From Prorocentrum cordatum (Eukaryota > Sar > Dinophyceae > Prorocentrales > Prorocentraceae), in assembly GCA_963575745.1 (NCBI GenBank), contig CAUYUJ010009558.1:217779-281778 (forward strand): a stretch of DNA of 64,000 nt, written 5' to 3'. Of the stretch, positions 46,930 to 58,124 are shown piece after piece. Below the pieces are notes generated by a model. The model was not told where the DNA came from, made no database searches, and was given only the letters and a program-made list of their open reading frames with translations. How positions within the stretch are numbered: the first letter of the stretch is position 1; every line of letters begins with the position of its first letter. A program made the position numbers and the translations under genes.

Positions 46930-47190
46930 GGGGCACAGGTCATCAGGGGCTGGTGCGGGGGCACTTCTGCTGCATCCCCAGAGGACCTTGTCTGTCCCGT
47001 CGCGGCCCTATCCGCGTCGAGTCTGTGCCGAATCCATGTCGGACTCGTCGGACCCCGCGTCGAATCCGCGTTGAATCCGCGTCGGATCCACGCCAAATCC
47101 GCGTCGAGTCCGCATCGAGCCCACGTCGGACAAAAGAAAAGACACCAATTTTGGGAACAGGCGAGGCCCCCCGAAGATGCAACGTACGAG
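46930..47190. repeat. Dispersed repeat with CGCGTCGA motifs, copy 2
   Basis: CTGTCCCGTCGCGGCCC, ten or so CCGCGTCGAATCC-like units, then GACACCAATTTTGGGAACAG and GAAGATGCAACGTACGAG. Matches 29785-29975. Confidence 0.7.
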
Positions 47191-47449
47191 TAGATGCCGA
47201 AATCGAAAGTTCTCCCGCCATTCATCTGGGATGGGAAGGCAAAATCCGTTCGAAACGAATCCTGGGACCCCTCCTGGGAGGGTCCATCCTCGTCCGGCTG
47301 TTGTTCCGTATCGGCTCTTGACCGCCGGGGGCCTGGAATGGGCCTCGAGATCTCGCGATCACTCGAGGGTCTTCTTCTCCTCCTCCTCCTCCTCCGCCTC
47401 CTCCTCCTCCTCATTATCCCTCCTCCCTCCTCCCTCCTCCTCCTCGCCC

Positions 47450-47570
47450 TCGAGAACGACAAGAAGGAGCCCGACCGATGCTGCTCGATGTCGCTGATCC
47501 GCCGCGCCACGCTGCCGCGCACCAGGGCGGCGTCCCGGCCGAGCACGGGGTGCCTCGCAAAGGCACGCCG
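47450..47570 (-). CDS. Possible exon, unrecognised
   Basis: Minus-strand frame AFARHPVLGRDAALVRGSVA then RRISDIEQHRSGSFLSFSRA is protein-like and not repetitive, ending at a GGAGG repeat. No splice sites can be fixed and no domain is recognised. Confidence 0.25.
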
Positions 47571-47644
47571 CCGCCGTTGTCGTCGTCGACTCGCGACGGT
47601 GTGATGATGGAGGCTCGGACGTTGAGGTTTGGGCACCGCCGAGA

Positions 47645-47690
47645 GGTCGTTGTCGTCGTCGTCGTCGTCGTCGTCGTCGTAGTCGCGGCC
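47645..47690. repeat. (GTC)n microsatellite
   Basis: About 13 TCG/GTC triplets. Confidence 0.85.
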
Positions 47691-47959
47691 ATGGGCGTCG
47701 TGGCCGTGATCCTGACGACCTGACGTCGTCGTCGCGGTCCTTGTGATCCTCGCCGTCTCGTCGTCTTCGCCGTCGCCGTCGCCGCCGCCGCCGCCGCCCC
47801 GTCGCGGAGGCCCCGGCTGCTCTCGGGGGACGTACTCACCCAGACCAGCCCAAGCCCAGGTCGGCCAGGGCCCTGTCGCGAATCCCGGCCAGCCGCTCAG
47901 TAGCGCCCAAGCCCGAGCCAGCGGAGGGCGGAACAGGGGAATCGGCCAGCCAGAGGTTC

Positions 47960-48100
47960 CTGTGGCAACTCATGGGAGCTTCCCGTGCCATCTTGCGGGC
48001 TCTTGCGAATCGACGCTAACCGACGCTAGTCGACGCGAATCGAAGCGAAATCGACGCTTCTTCATCAACTACCAGATGCTAGCGCACGATGGTGCACTCT
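47960..48100. mobile_element. GGGAGCCTCCCAT / GTCGACGCTAA element, copy 3
   Basis: GGCAACTCATGGGAGCTTCC, GCCATCTTGCGGGCTCTTGC, GAATCGACGCTAACCGACGC, then GGTGCACTCTG. Confidence 0.65.
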
Positions 48101-48154
48101 GAAGACAGAATTGCGAGGACATGCAAGGCGCCCATGATCTGCGTCTGCAACAGA

Positions 48155-48425
48155 GAGAAGGTAAGGGGCGAGCGAGGTGAGGAAGTGAGGAGGAGGAGAA
48201 GGAGGAGGAGGAGGGAGGAGGAGGAGGGAGGAGGAGGAGGGAGGAGGAGGAGGAGGAGGAGGAGAAGAGGGCGTTCTGAGAAGACGGCGGGGCTTCTCAG
48301 AAGCTCTCCGAGGAAGTGGTACAGCACCTTCCCAGAAGGCCGGAGGGCTTCCCAGCCTTCTGAAAAGGCCCACCCTTCTCACTTCCTCACGGGCGCGCCG
48401 CCGACAAGGGGATCGGCTGACCCTC
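48155..48425. mobile_element. CCTTCTGAGAAGG element, copy 4, with GAG core
   Basis: GGGCGAGCGAGGTGAGGAAG at the left, (GAG)n at 48187-48265, GTTCTGAGAAGACGGCGGGG, CTTCTCAGAAGCTC, CCAGAAGGCCGGAGGGCTTC, right end CCTTCTCACTTCCTCACGGG then CGCGCCGCCGAC. Confidence 0.7.
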
Positions 48426-48439
48426 GTAAGCGCCGACAC

Positions 48440-48540
48440 CCGTGGCGTGAGCCTCCCATGCCATATTGCTGGCTCTTGCGAATCGACGCTAACCGACGCT
48501 CATCGACGCGAGTCGACTCTAATCGACGCTCGTCCTTCCA
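48440..48540. mobile_element. GGGAGCCTCCCAT / GTCGACGCTAA element, copy 4
   Basis: GAGCCTCCCATGCCATATTG, CTGGCTCTTGCGAATCGACG, CTAACCGACGCTCATCGACG. Confidence 0.65.
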
Positions 48541-48554
48541 GCCCGCCCCCCCGA

Positions 48555-48725
48555 CCGCCTCCTCCTCCTCCTCCTCCTCCTCCTCCTCCTCCTCCTCCTC
48601 AATACCGTTTTCCTCCTCCTCCTCTTCCGCCTTCTCTTCCCACCCTTCCTCCTCCTCCTCGTCCTCCTCAACCTCCTCTTCCTCCTCCTCCTCCTCCTCC
48701 TCCTCCTCCTCCTCCTCCTCCTCCT
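48555..48725. repeat. (CTC)n microsatellite
   Basis: Two CTC blocks around CCGTTTTCCTCC. Confidence 0.9.
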
Positions 48726-48822
48726 AGCCGCCGCGGGCCCAAAGGGGCCTTGCCCGCGCGCACTTCGCAGCGGCGCAGCGCGGGAGAGCCATGGTGGATG
48801 TGAGGTGTCATGGTGATGGAAG

Positions 48823-49086
48823 ATGGGCGTCATCAACACGTCCTCCACTCTTGCAAGCATTGGCGCAGCCGAAACGGAGATGAATGGCAAGATCGAGCCG
48901 AAGTTGCTTGGCCAGTTCGCCATTCCAGTTGATGGGGATGCTGGGGAACGTTGCAGTGAGGATCGTTTCATTTGGCGCACGCCGCGTGATGCCGTGGAAG
49001 CGTGGAGCATTCTGCGTGAAGATGGCAGCGACCAGAATTGGCTGAAGCTCTCCGGCGCTTCCCTGTGCAAGGTCGGTCCGGTCTGA
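48823..49086 (+). CDS. Small unrecognised ORF of unlike composition
   Basis: 87 codons from ATG at 48823 to TGA. The protein is acidic and non-repetitive: MGVINTSSTLASIGAAETEM, then GKIEPKLLGQFAIPVDGDAG, RFIWRTPRDAVEAWSILRED, and a QNWLKLSGASLCKVGPV end. GC is lower than the surroundings and codon choice mixes T- and A-ending codons (CGT, GAT, GAA, ATT), unlike the GC-ending exons elsewhere. The minus strand is also open. No family recognised; it may be a fragment of a larger gene or transferred DNA. Confidence 0.3.
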   Translation: MGVINTSSTLASIGAAETEMNGKIEPKLLGQFAIPVDGDAGERCSEDRFIWRTPRDAVEAWSILREDGSDQNWLKLSGASLCKVGPV

Positions 49087-49336
49087 CTTGGGGTCGTAGG
49101 CGTGGGGGGGATCCTTCCGCGCACGGCTCCAGCCTCACCACGTTTCTCCTTGGGACGTGGTAGGGTTGGCTTGGCCCTTTGGGGCCTGGGGCCTTGCGTG
49201 GCTCCTCGTGGCCGGGCCTTGTTGGCTCGCTGTGGTTGGCGCGTCGCCTGGTGCGCGAGTGGTACTTCCCCCCCCTCCGCGCTGAGCCTCGCGTGGACAG
49301 GGACCGCAGGAGCGGTTCGTATCATCAGAGCCCTCA
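49087..49336. other. Spacer
   Basis: G/T-rich near 49150-49260; no gene. Confidence 0.3.
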
Positions 49337-49597
49337 GAGCCCTCCTCCTCCTCCTCCTCCTCCTCCTCATCCTACTCCTCCTCCTCCTCCTCTTCCTCCT
49401 CCTCCTCCTCATTCTCCTCCCACCCTTCCTCCTCGTCCTCCTCCTCCTCCTCCTCCTCCTCCTCCTCCCACCGTTCTTCCTCCTCCCTCTTTCCTCCTCC
49501 TCTTCCATTATCTTCCTCCTCCTCCTTGCTTCTCCTCCTCCTCTTCCTCCACCTCATCCTCCTCCTCATCCTCCTCCTCTTCCTCCTCTCCCTCCTC
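49337..49597. repeat. (CTC)n microsatellite
   Basis: CTC with TTC and ATC variants over 260 bases. Confidence 0.9.
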
Positions 49598-49799
49598 GAC
49601 CAATGATGATTAGTACTAACATCATTGGTAGTGTCGTTCTTCTTTGTTCGTCTTATTAGTATCCTGCTCCGCCTTCTGATTGATATTCTTAGGGTTCGAA
49701 TATTCGTCTTATTATTAAGACTCCTCTTCTTATTCTTCTTCCTCCTCCTCCTCCGCCTCCTCCTCCTCCTCCTGCCACCCTTCCCCCTCCCCGAAGGGC

Positions 49800-50245
49800 G
49801 CCATGCGACACGCCCAGCGCCAGGCCCAGGCGCCGAAGCCCTCCGCGGCCACCCCGCCGCAGGGGGCGAGCCCGCGCCCTCCGCGGCCACCCGACCGCAA
49901 GCGGCCGCGGGCGCCTCGGGGCGAGCGCCGTGCTCCCGCCAGGCTGGCCCCGCCGCCGGCGCGGGCGCCTCGGGCCGCAGCGCCGAGGCGGCTGCGGGCG
50001 GCGGCGGCTGGCGGCGCAGCCGGCTGGCTGGCGGGCGGCTGGCGGCTGCTGGCGCGGCCCTGCAGCCGGCTGGCTGGCGGCGGCGCGGCGGCGGCGGCGG
50101 CGCAGCCGGCTGGCTGGCTGGCGGCGGGCGGCGGCGGCGGCCGGCGGCGTCTGGCGATGGGGCGGGCGCCGCCGCGAGCGCCGGCGGCCCCGGCGGGGCC
50201 TGCTGCTCCCAGAGCAGCCGGGGCGCGCGGGCGCCTGTGGGCCAG
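49800..50245. other. Very GC-rich island with GCTGGCTGGCGG repeats
   Basis: 49985-50145 has repeated GGCTGGCTGGCGGCGG and GGCGGCGGCGG. All frames are open and Ala/Gly/Arg/Pro-rich; a coding exon cannot be told apart from composition. Confidence 0.35.
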
Positions 50246-50698
50246 GCGTCGGGAAAGATAGCGAATACCCATACCGTGTTCATCTGTCAATGCCGCCCGC
50301 CTCCCCCGGATGATCAGAGTTGGCGGTGGCTCTGATGATGTTGCTCTTCGGCCGCGGTCTTCCCCGCGCATGCCAGAATTTCGGGAAGGGGGAATGCCCG
50401 TCAAGTGTTTCCCCCTACCGAGGATGCAACACATGCTCGTTGAGATGCTCGCTTTGGGAGCCTTCCTGGAGCCACTCGCTCCACTCGTGCGTCGAACCTT
50501 CGTCGATTTGAATATAACTTGAGTCTAACTTGCGTCGAGCCAGAATCGAAATAGTGTCAAACTAAAGTCGAACAGGCTGGCAGGCGGGTCCCAGGGAGGT
50601 TCCCAGAAGCGAGAATCTAAGCTCGCGCTCCGATCTGAGAGGGACCGCGCTTCAAAGGCGCCTGCCGGGTCACAGAAAACGCTCTATCCGATCTCAGC
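50246..50698. other. Gene-less spacer
   Basis: 50480-50575 has loose GTCGAAC/GTCGAGCC motifs like 9540-9665. No gene. Confidence 0.3.
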
Positions 50699-50941
50699 TG
50701 ATGGGCCTGCCTTCCACATCGACCACCACCACCACCACCACCACCACCACCACCACCACCACCATACATTGGAGGGGGGAAAGGAGGTGGAGGACGAGGA
50801 CGTGGAGGACGAAGAGGAGGAGGAGGAGGAGGAGGAGGAGGAGGAGGAGGAGGAGGACCCCTCCCCCAGGGAGCAATGAAGTGAGTGAGTGGCCCCTCCC
50901 CCTCCAGCTTATGGTGGCGGCGGTGGAAGACAGGCCCATTA
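50699..50941. mobile_element. Inverted-repeat element (TGATGGGCCTG family), copy 4, with GAG core
   Basis: Left TGATGGGCCTGCCTTCCACA then CCACCACC; right TTATGGTGGCGGCGGTGGAA then GACAGGCCCATTA. GAG core at 50813-50865. Confidence 0.75.
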
Positions 50942-51058
50942 TCAGCACCCTCGTGAGTGGGCTGGCGGGAGCGCGGGCGGGCCGAGCGGGCCCGGGCCCG
51001 CTGGGTGCGCTGGGCATCCACCTGGTGGCCCCAGCGCGTGCGCAGCCCATCTTTAGGC

Positions 51059-51362
51059 TTCCTCCTCCTCCTCCACTTCCTCCTCCACCTCCTCCTCCTC
51101 CCCCTTGTCCCTTCCCCCCCTCCTTCTTCCTCCTCTCCTCCTCCTCTTCCTCCTCCTGCTCCTCCTCCTCTCCTCCTCCTCCTCCTCTCTCCTCCTCCCC
51201 CTCCTCCTCCCCCTCCTCCTCCTTCTCCTCCTGCTCCTCCTGCTCCCACTCCTCCTCCCCCTCCTCCTCATGCTCCTCCTCCTCCTCCTCCACCTCCTCC
51301 TCCTCTTCTTCCTTCTCCTGCTCCTCTTCTTCCTCCGCCTCCTCCTCCTCCTCCTCCTCCTC
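51059..51362. repeat. (CTC)n microsatellite
   Basis: 300 bases of CTC with TTC, CTG and CAC variants. Confidence 0.9.
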
Positions 51363-51694
51363 CAGCTTGGCTTGAGGCGCTGTGGACGTGATCAGCTCGA
51401 GCACCGAGGTGGCCAGAACGCGCCCCGGGCGGTCAGCTCTTAGGGGGGAGGGGCTCAGATCTCCAACGCCTGGCGCAGAATCGAGGAATAGGAGGCGCGT
51501 TCGCCAAAAGACGATCCAGCATGGAAGGTCGCCCACACCGGCGGGGATCCAGAACCCCAGGGCCCACGCATTGGACAGATCAAGAGGTCGGAGGTCTAGG
51601 GGCCAAGACGCCCGGCGACCCGACTTCTTCGAATCCTCGGACCCCTGCCGTGGGACTCTTTTGGCCCCATGGGCCGGGTTCCCGAACGGACCGA
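51363..51694. other. Gene-less spacer
   Basis: No feature recognised. Confidence 0.3.
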
Positions 51695-51862
51695 ACTAGG
51701 CGCGCGGAACGCGGAGCGGTCCGGTTGACCCCTCTCCCTGGCGCGCGGAGCGCGCCAGGGGCGGCGCCCGAAGGCGCCGCCGGGGGGGTCCAGCGCGGAT
51801 CCGAGAAATCCGCGCGGACCTCCGAGTTTTTATATTTATGCCATTGTTCGTTCCCGCCCGCA
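51695..51862. mobile_element. GC-rich palindromic introner-like element, copy F, left arm damaged
   Basis: GCGCGCGGAGCGCGCCAGGG centre, GGATCCGAGAAATCCGCGCG and CCTCCGAGTTTTTATATTTA on the right, ending TTCGTTCCCGCCCGCAG then G. The expected left arm is replaced by AACGCGGAGCGGTCC. Confidence 0.7.
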
Positions 51863-51909
51863 GGTTATGGAACAAAAGAGTTGGTCCCGCCCATCCCTCA
51901 ACCCCATAG

Positions 51910-51972
51910 GAGGAGGAGGAGGAGGAGGAGGAGGAGGAGGAGAAGGAGGAGGAGGAGGAGGAGGAGGAGGAG
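51910..51972. repeat. (GAG)n microsatellite
   Basis: About 20 GAG triplets. Confidence 0.9.
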
Positions 51973-52137
51973 GACACGGCTTCCGCCAGGCCACATCCCT
52001 GAAGAGCAAGATACGCGATGAGGACAGCGCCGTGATGCGACGGAGTCAGGATGCGTCCCAGGAGCTCCAGAGCATCAGCCGGCCCCCGTGTCTGCAGCCC
52101 GAATCGAAGATCAGGCATCCTGGCAAATCCTGGAACG

Positions 52138-52572
52138 GATCATCATCATCATCATCAGCAGCAGCAGCAGCATCATCATCATCACCATCATCATCATTCT
52201 CATCATCATCAAAAACAGCAGCAGCATCATCATCATCATCTTCAGATGCATCATCAGCAGCAGCATCAACATCATCATAATCATCAGCATCATCATCATC
52301 AACATGATCATCACAATCATCATCATCAGCAGCGGCAGCATCAACATCATCACCATCATCATCAGCATAGCATCAGCATCAGCAGCATCAACATCATCAA
52401 CATCACCATCAACATCATCATCAGCATCATCATCCTTACCATCACCATCATCACCAGCATCATCATCACCATCAGCATCATCACCAGCATCATCGTCATC
52501 ACCAGCAGCATCATCAGCAACATCATCATCATCATCATCATCATCGTCATCATCATCACCATCACCATTATC
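52138..52572 (+). repeat. (CAT)n array with CAG variants
   Basis: CATCATCAT with CAGCAG, CACCAT and CATAAT variants over 430 bases. Confidence 0.95.
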
Positions 52573-52634
52573 AGGAGTAGTAGTAGCAGGAGTAATAGTA
52601 GTTTTTGTAGTAGTAGCAGTAGTGGTAGTAGTAA

Positions 52635-52667
<33 letters not shown>

Positions 52668-53111
52668 TAGTAGTAGTAGTAGTAGTAGTCGTAGTAGTAG
52701 TAGTAGTAGTAGTAGTATTGTAAGTAGTAGTAGGCGTAGTAGTAGTAAGTAGTTGTTCAGAAGAGATTAGTGTAAGTATAGTAAAAGTAGTATTAGTAGT
52801 AGTAGCAGGAGTAAGTAGTAGAGTAGTATGGTGTGGTATTGTAGTTGTAGTGGTAAGTGGTAGTGGTTATCGGTAGTGGTAGTGTATGGTAGTGGTGGTG
52901 GTAGTGGTAGTAGGAAGTAGTCGAGTAGTAGTAGAAAGTAGTAGAAGTAGTAAGTAGTAATAAATAGTAGTATAAGGTAGTAAGTAGTAAAAGTAGTAAA
53001 GTAGTAGTAGTGGTGGTGGTAGTATAGCAGCAGCAGTAGTAGTATAGTTTGCAGTAGTAGTAAAGTAGTAGTAGCAGCCATAGTAGCAGTCGTAGTAGTA
53101 GTAGTAGTAGC

Positions 53112-53200
<89 letters not shown>

Positions 53201-53230
53201 CAGTAATAGTAGTAGTGGTAGTAGTAATAC
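52573..53230 (+). repeat. (AGT)n array
   Basis: AGTAGTAGT with AGC, GTG and TAA variants over 650 bases, directly abutting the CAT array. Tyr/Leu-rich minus-strand frames are artefacts. Confidence 0.95.
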
Positions 53231-53264
53231 CATGTTTGGTGGCTCGAATGGCACTCCCAGAGAT

Positions 53265-53440
53265 CCGATGTCGTGATTGTTTTCAGTGCGCGGTCCCCGC
53301 AAGTCTTGACCCACTCCCCAGGACCGGCTTTTCATCCTGAGCCGTTGTATGACGGTCACGAGGCTCGGCGGGGGCCCCTAGTAGGGGCCGACATTGGCGA
53401 AACACCTCCGTCTCGATTTTTTCCATGCGCTGGATCCCTG
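53265..53440. repeat. Dispersed repeat (GTGCGCGGTCCCCG), copy 2
   Basis: GTGCGCGGTCCCCGCAAGTC, CCCCAGGACCGGC, GACGGTCACGAGGC, ACCTCCGTCTCGATTTTTT, GCGCTGGATCC; pairs with 8633-8815. Confidence 0.7.
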
Positions 53441-53639
53441 GGGAGGGGCCTGGACCCAGACGTGCTCGCGCCGAGGACGACAATCGCGAAGGGAAGCCTG
53501 CGGGCGTCGCCGGCCCGTGAGGGGCCCTCGCCGGGCCCCGCGGCCGTCAAGACAACAAAAAGCCGTCCCGGGCGAAGGGGTCGGAGCTTCTGGAGGCCCC
53601 GAATGTAAAAAGCCCTCACCGAATTTCTCAATAAGCGTC
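53441..53639. other. Spacer
   Basis: No feature recognised. Confidence 0.3.
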
Positions 53640-53731
53640 CCAGTATGAGTAATTCTGAGTGTGAGTAAGTCTGGGTATGAGTAAGTCTGAGTGTGAGTCA
53701 GTCTGTGTATGGGTAAGTCTGGGTATGAGGA
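53640..53731. repeat. Tandem GAGTAAGTCTGGGTAT units
   Basis: Six to seven imperfect 14-base units alternating GTATGAGTAAGTCTG and GTGTGAGTAAGTCTG. Confidence 0.8.
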
Positions 53732-53824
53732 GGAGAGGGGAGGAGCAGGAGAAGAAGGAGGATAAGTCGGCGGCGTCCAAGGAATAACAAGAGCCCCAGC
53801 TTAGGATATGGGGAAAAAGCCCAC

Positions 53825-54100
53825 TCCGACCCACACACAGAGACACAGAGACACAGAGACACAGAGACACAGAGACACAGAGACACAGACACACACACAC
53901 ACACACACACAAACGGACACACAAACGGACACACACGCACACACACAGTCACACACACACACATCACACACACACACACATACACACATACACACAACAC
54001 ACAACACACAACACACACAACACATACCCACACACACGCACACACGGACACAGACACAGACACACAACAGACACAGAAACAGACACACACAAACAAAAAT
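53825..54100. repeat. (CA)n array with AGACAC and CGGACAC units
   Basis: Starts as eight ACAGAG units, then CACACA with AACGGACACAC. Artefact frames on both strands. Confidence 0.9.
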
Positions 54101-54774
54101 GGCATTATGCAGAAAAACACCGCGATTGAAACAACAGAACAGAACATCGCCCCCAAGCCTCCGACGCCTTGACTTCCTCAAGACGTGAGCCCCCCGGAGG
54201 TTAGGACCCCTTCCTAGACCGGCTCTCGACGGTCCCGCGCGGCCCAGTAAGGGACCCTCGGAAGCCGAAGATCGTCAAAAGCCCTGCGTGGTGATCGTCG
54301 TCCCGAAACGGAGGGGGGGGGGGGGCGGGATGTCGGGTGGCAAGGCAGCGGCCCGCTGCGCGAGTCGCGACGCGCGACGGCGATGCGGCTACGGCATGAA
54401 CTCCAAGCCGGTGGGCTGCGACGGCCTCTCTCGGGCCACGGGGAGCTCTGCAGCCAGAAGCTGGGCGCGGGAACTACGCTTTTTCAGGGCAGATTCAAGC
54501 GTTTGCGGGTCACGCCGAGCGACGGCGATGTGGTTTCCTGACGGTTCCCAAGCTCGTTGTCTACGACGGCCCCGCTCGGACCGCAGCGAGACCTGAAGCC
54601 AGAAGTGGGGCGCGGGCTTCCTGCCTCCCAGGCTAACCCTAGGGTGCGACGATGCAAACAAATCCGCCACCGAGCCGCTGGCCCTTAGTGGGCGTGCCCT
54701 CAGGCCCTTCGCCTCATCCTCTAGTTAAGCCTCAGTCCTCACTCCTGTCTCAAATCTCCCGGGGCGTGACGCGG
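54101..54774. other. Gene-less stretch
   Basis: 54410-54480 and 54550-54620 are diverged direct repeats (GGGAGCTCTGCAGCCAGAAG and GAGACCTGAAGCCAGAAG, each followed by GGGGCGCGG-type sequence). No gene. Confidence 0.4.
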
Positions 54775-55345
54775 TTCCTCGTGGGCCCCAAGACCGACCG
54801 AGAGGGCCCCGAGAGGCCCCCAAGACGGTCCAAGAGGGCCCTGAGACGTCCCAAGATCGCACCAAGACGCCTTAGATGGCCCAAAGGACAGCCCAAGAGG
54901 CCTCTGGGACGCCCCAAGAGATCCCCAAGAGCCTTCCCAAGAGGGCCCTGAGAGGCCAAAATCATAAATTCCCATTGTTTTTCAATGATTTGGGGGTCCT
55001 CGACTTTTCGAGCTCCCAACTCCAAGACGGGACAGTCCACGAGGCCCCCAGGAGGGCCACAACACGGCCCCAGAGGACCCCAAGATGGCGCTAGAGGTGC
55101 CGAAGACAGCCCAAGAGGGCCCAAAGACAGCTCCAAGCAGGGTCCAAGAGGGGGAACAAGAATCGAAAATCCAAGCTTCCGCCCCGCAGGAGGCCCCAAA
55201 GAAGCCCCAAGAGGCCCCCCAAAGCCCCAAGAGGCCCCAAAAAGGCCCCGACGAGGCCCCAAGAAGCTCCAAAACGGCTCCCAAGAGGCTTCAAAACGGC
55301 CCCTGAGAGGCCTCCCGCGACACCCCAAAGAGCATCCCAGAGGCC
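54775..55345. repeat. Degenerate CCCAAGAGG tandem array, copy 1
   Basis: Over forty loose 9-12 base units around CCCAAGAGGCCC. The right end CACCCCAAAGAGCATCCCAG and ACAACCCAGGCACAGTGGCG is shared with the array at 63780-63990. Interrupted at 54960-55030 by AT-richer single-copy sequence. Confidence 0.8.
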
Positions 55346-55466
55346 TGTGACCCACAACCCAGGCACAGTGGCGGCATGGGCTCAAGGCCATAAGATACAA
55401 CACCGTGAAGAATGACGACCAAGCCCCTGGACCCGATCTTTCCCCGTCATTTGTTTGAGAAGGATC

Positions 55467-56038
<572 letters not shown>

Positions 56039-56199
56039 AGGGTTTCGAGGCTCGAAACCATGCGCAAACGCCCGGCTCGAAAGAATTGAGGCGCAAGGAT
56101 ATCAGGCTACGTCGCCTGTCTGCCAAAATGCATGGCACCCTTGCCCGATGTCCCGCTCCCAGCGAAGCTTCGCTCGGACGGACAATGCTTGCTGCTGCT

Positions 56200-56580
56200 C
56201 CTCCTCCTCCTCCTCCTCCTCCTCCTCCCTCCTCCTCCTCCTCCTCCTCCTCCTCCCCTCCTCCTCCCTTCCTCCTCCTCCCTCCTCCCCTCCTCTCTCC
56301 TCCAGATCATCCTCCTCCTCCTCCTCCTATCCATGTTCCTCCTCCTTCTCTCTCATCCCTCCTCCTCCTCCTCCTCTTCCCTCCTCCTCCCTCCTCCCCT
56401 CCCTCCCTCCCTCCTCCTCCTTCCTCCTTCCTCCTCTTCCTCCTCCTCCTCCTCCTCCCTCCTCCTCCTCCTCCTACCCCTCCTGTTCTTCCTCCTCCTA
56501 CTGCTGCTGCTGCTGCAGCTGCTCCTCCTCCTCCTCCTCCTCCTCCTCCTCCTCCTCCATCTTCTCCTTCTCCTCCGCCA
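56200..56580. repeat. (CTC)n microsatellite
   Basis: CTC with CCCTCC and a CTGCTGCTGCTGCAG insert at 56505. Confidence 0.9.
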
Positions 56581-56689
56581 TTCCCTCCCCATATAAAAAA
56601 TCCTTCCTGTCGCACCACGAGGCTTGTAGAAAGGGCGGGCTGGGCATTTCGCCTGAGATTTCGTCACCATTGGTGGCTCTGAAGCTACA

Positions 56690-57257
56690 AAAATGCAAGA
56701 GCTTCACAAGTTGAGGGCGGGTGGCTTTCAAAATGTGGCCATCGCCTTAGCGCCGCGCGCATTCGTTGCAAACGGCTGCAACCGTTTCACGGATTGAGGG
56801 CGGGCCGATTTCAAAATGCGGCTCTCGCCTTGGAGCCGCGCAAATGGGCTAAATTTGCAAGAGATTCACGGATTGAGGGCAGCTCCCTTTTAACATGTGG
56901 CTCTCGCCTTAGCGCAGCACGCAGTCGTTCTACAAGTTCGCAAAAGTTTCACTCACCCTCATGTTTAACGTACCAGAAAGAATGTCTTGGACCGGCTCAT
57001 GATTGCCAAAGCGTAACAGTTCCGTTGATTCGATATAATGAAGTCCCAGGAGTGGCTTTCTGGCACGATTCAGGATCGCCAAGACCTCACAATCAGGTTT
57101 ACTCGTGGCGTTGAAGGCCCGAGAGTGGTGTTTGGGTACATTCCAAATGTTTTACACGTTTGTCCCCCAGCGGGGCAAACCCCTCAGTGGAAATGAACCC
57201 TTGTACGGGTGGGCAGATGTAGGGAGCATGGAGGGAGGGTGTATTCCAACAGCGCTT
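56690..57257 (-). repeat. Dispersed repeat with tandem TTTCAAAATGTGG units, inverted copy
   Basis: Reverse-oriented match of 34340-35230: GATTGAGGGCGGG, TTTCAAAATGCGGCTCTCGC and CTTAGCGCCGCGCGCA units (about three), then TCCCAGGAGTGGC, CGCCAAGACCTCAC, GGGCAAACCCCTCAGTGG and GAGGGAGGGTGTATTCCAAC. Confidence 0.8.
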
Positions 57258-57303
57258 CATCCTCCTCCTCCTCCTCCTCCTCCTCCTCCTCCTCCTCCTC
57301 CTC
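57258..57303. repeat. (CTC)n microsatellite bordering the dispersed repeat
   Basis: Fifteen CTC triplets at the edge of the inverted copy. Confidence 0.9.
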
Positions 57304-58124
57304 ACTCCATCCGCACCCCAGCCACGTCAGCGGCTCATGCGGGGCGCTCGAGGACTCCGCCGCTTTCGCCGGGCGTGTCGGGCCCCTGCGAGAGGGCAGC
57401 CCCTGACCCCTCGGGGCCTGAGGGCGGCGGCGCGGGGCTGTCTGGCGCGTCCGCCTTGCTGGGGCGCGGCCCCGCGGCGGGCCCGCGCGGGCTGTCCTCC
57501 CCGCGGCATGCTGACAGGGGGGGGAAGCGGGAGGCGGGAGGAGGTGGCAACCGCGCGTGCGCACCCTGGGGCATCTGCGGGGGAGGCCCAAGCGTGCCCG
57601 CAGCGAGGTGACGCAGCGGCCACGGTTCCAGCCTCGGCGTGCGCGAAAACCCGGCCTCGGGGCGTCCCGAGGTGGGCCCGGAGGCCCCCCCTCTCCAGGG
57701 TAAATCTGATCTGGAGTACGTTTGGCCTCCCGTGAATCTGGGCCCTGTCCCATGGGGCTTCGTAGAAACGACACATCGTATAGTGTGTGCTCTTCCGGCC
57801 GATTCTCCAGGCGACAGGTGTTGGAGCAAATACAGGTACACAGTGCTCAGGCCGCCCTTCGACGCTAAGTGGTGGACAGGCATAACACCAGATAGAGGAC
57901 ATAGTCATGGCGTCCAAGACCTGAGGGGTGCAACAGCGGGAAACGACCGGGAGAGCCGCAGCAACATCAATGGCACGTCGCCGTGGGACCCCCTCAGCGT
58001 GCTATTGCTGAGCAGAAGAAGCCGCCCGCAACCTGGGCAATCTGCGAGGAAGTGCCACGCTAACGGGCTCCCGACGGCAGCGTGTGCTTGCTGCTCTCGT
58101 CATTCCTTCCCTGCAGGTGCGAGG
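57304..58124. other. GC-rich stretch, possible exon, unassigned
   Basis: The plus frame through 57360-57610 has SGPCERAAPDPSGPEGGGAG and ASALLGRGPAAGPRGLSSPR, Pro/Gly/Ala-rich like a disordered region; the minus strand is equally open. From 57700 to 58080 there are only short frames. Confidence 0.25.
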
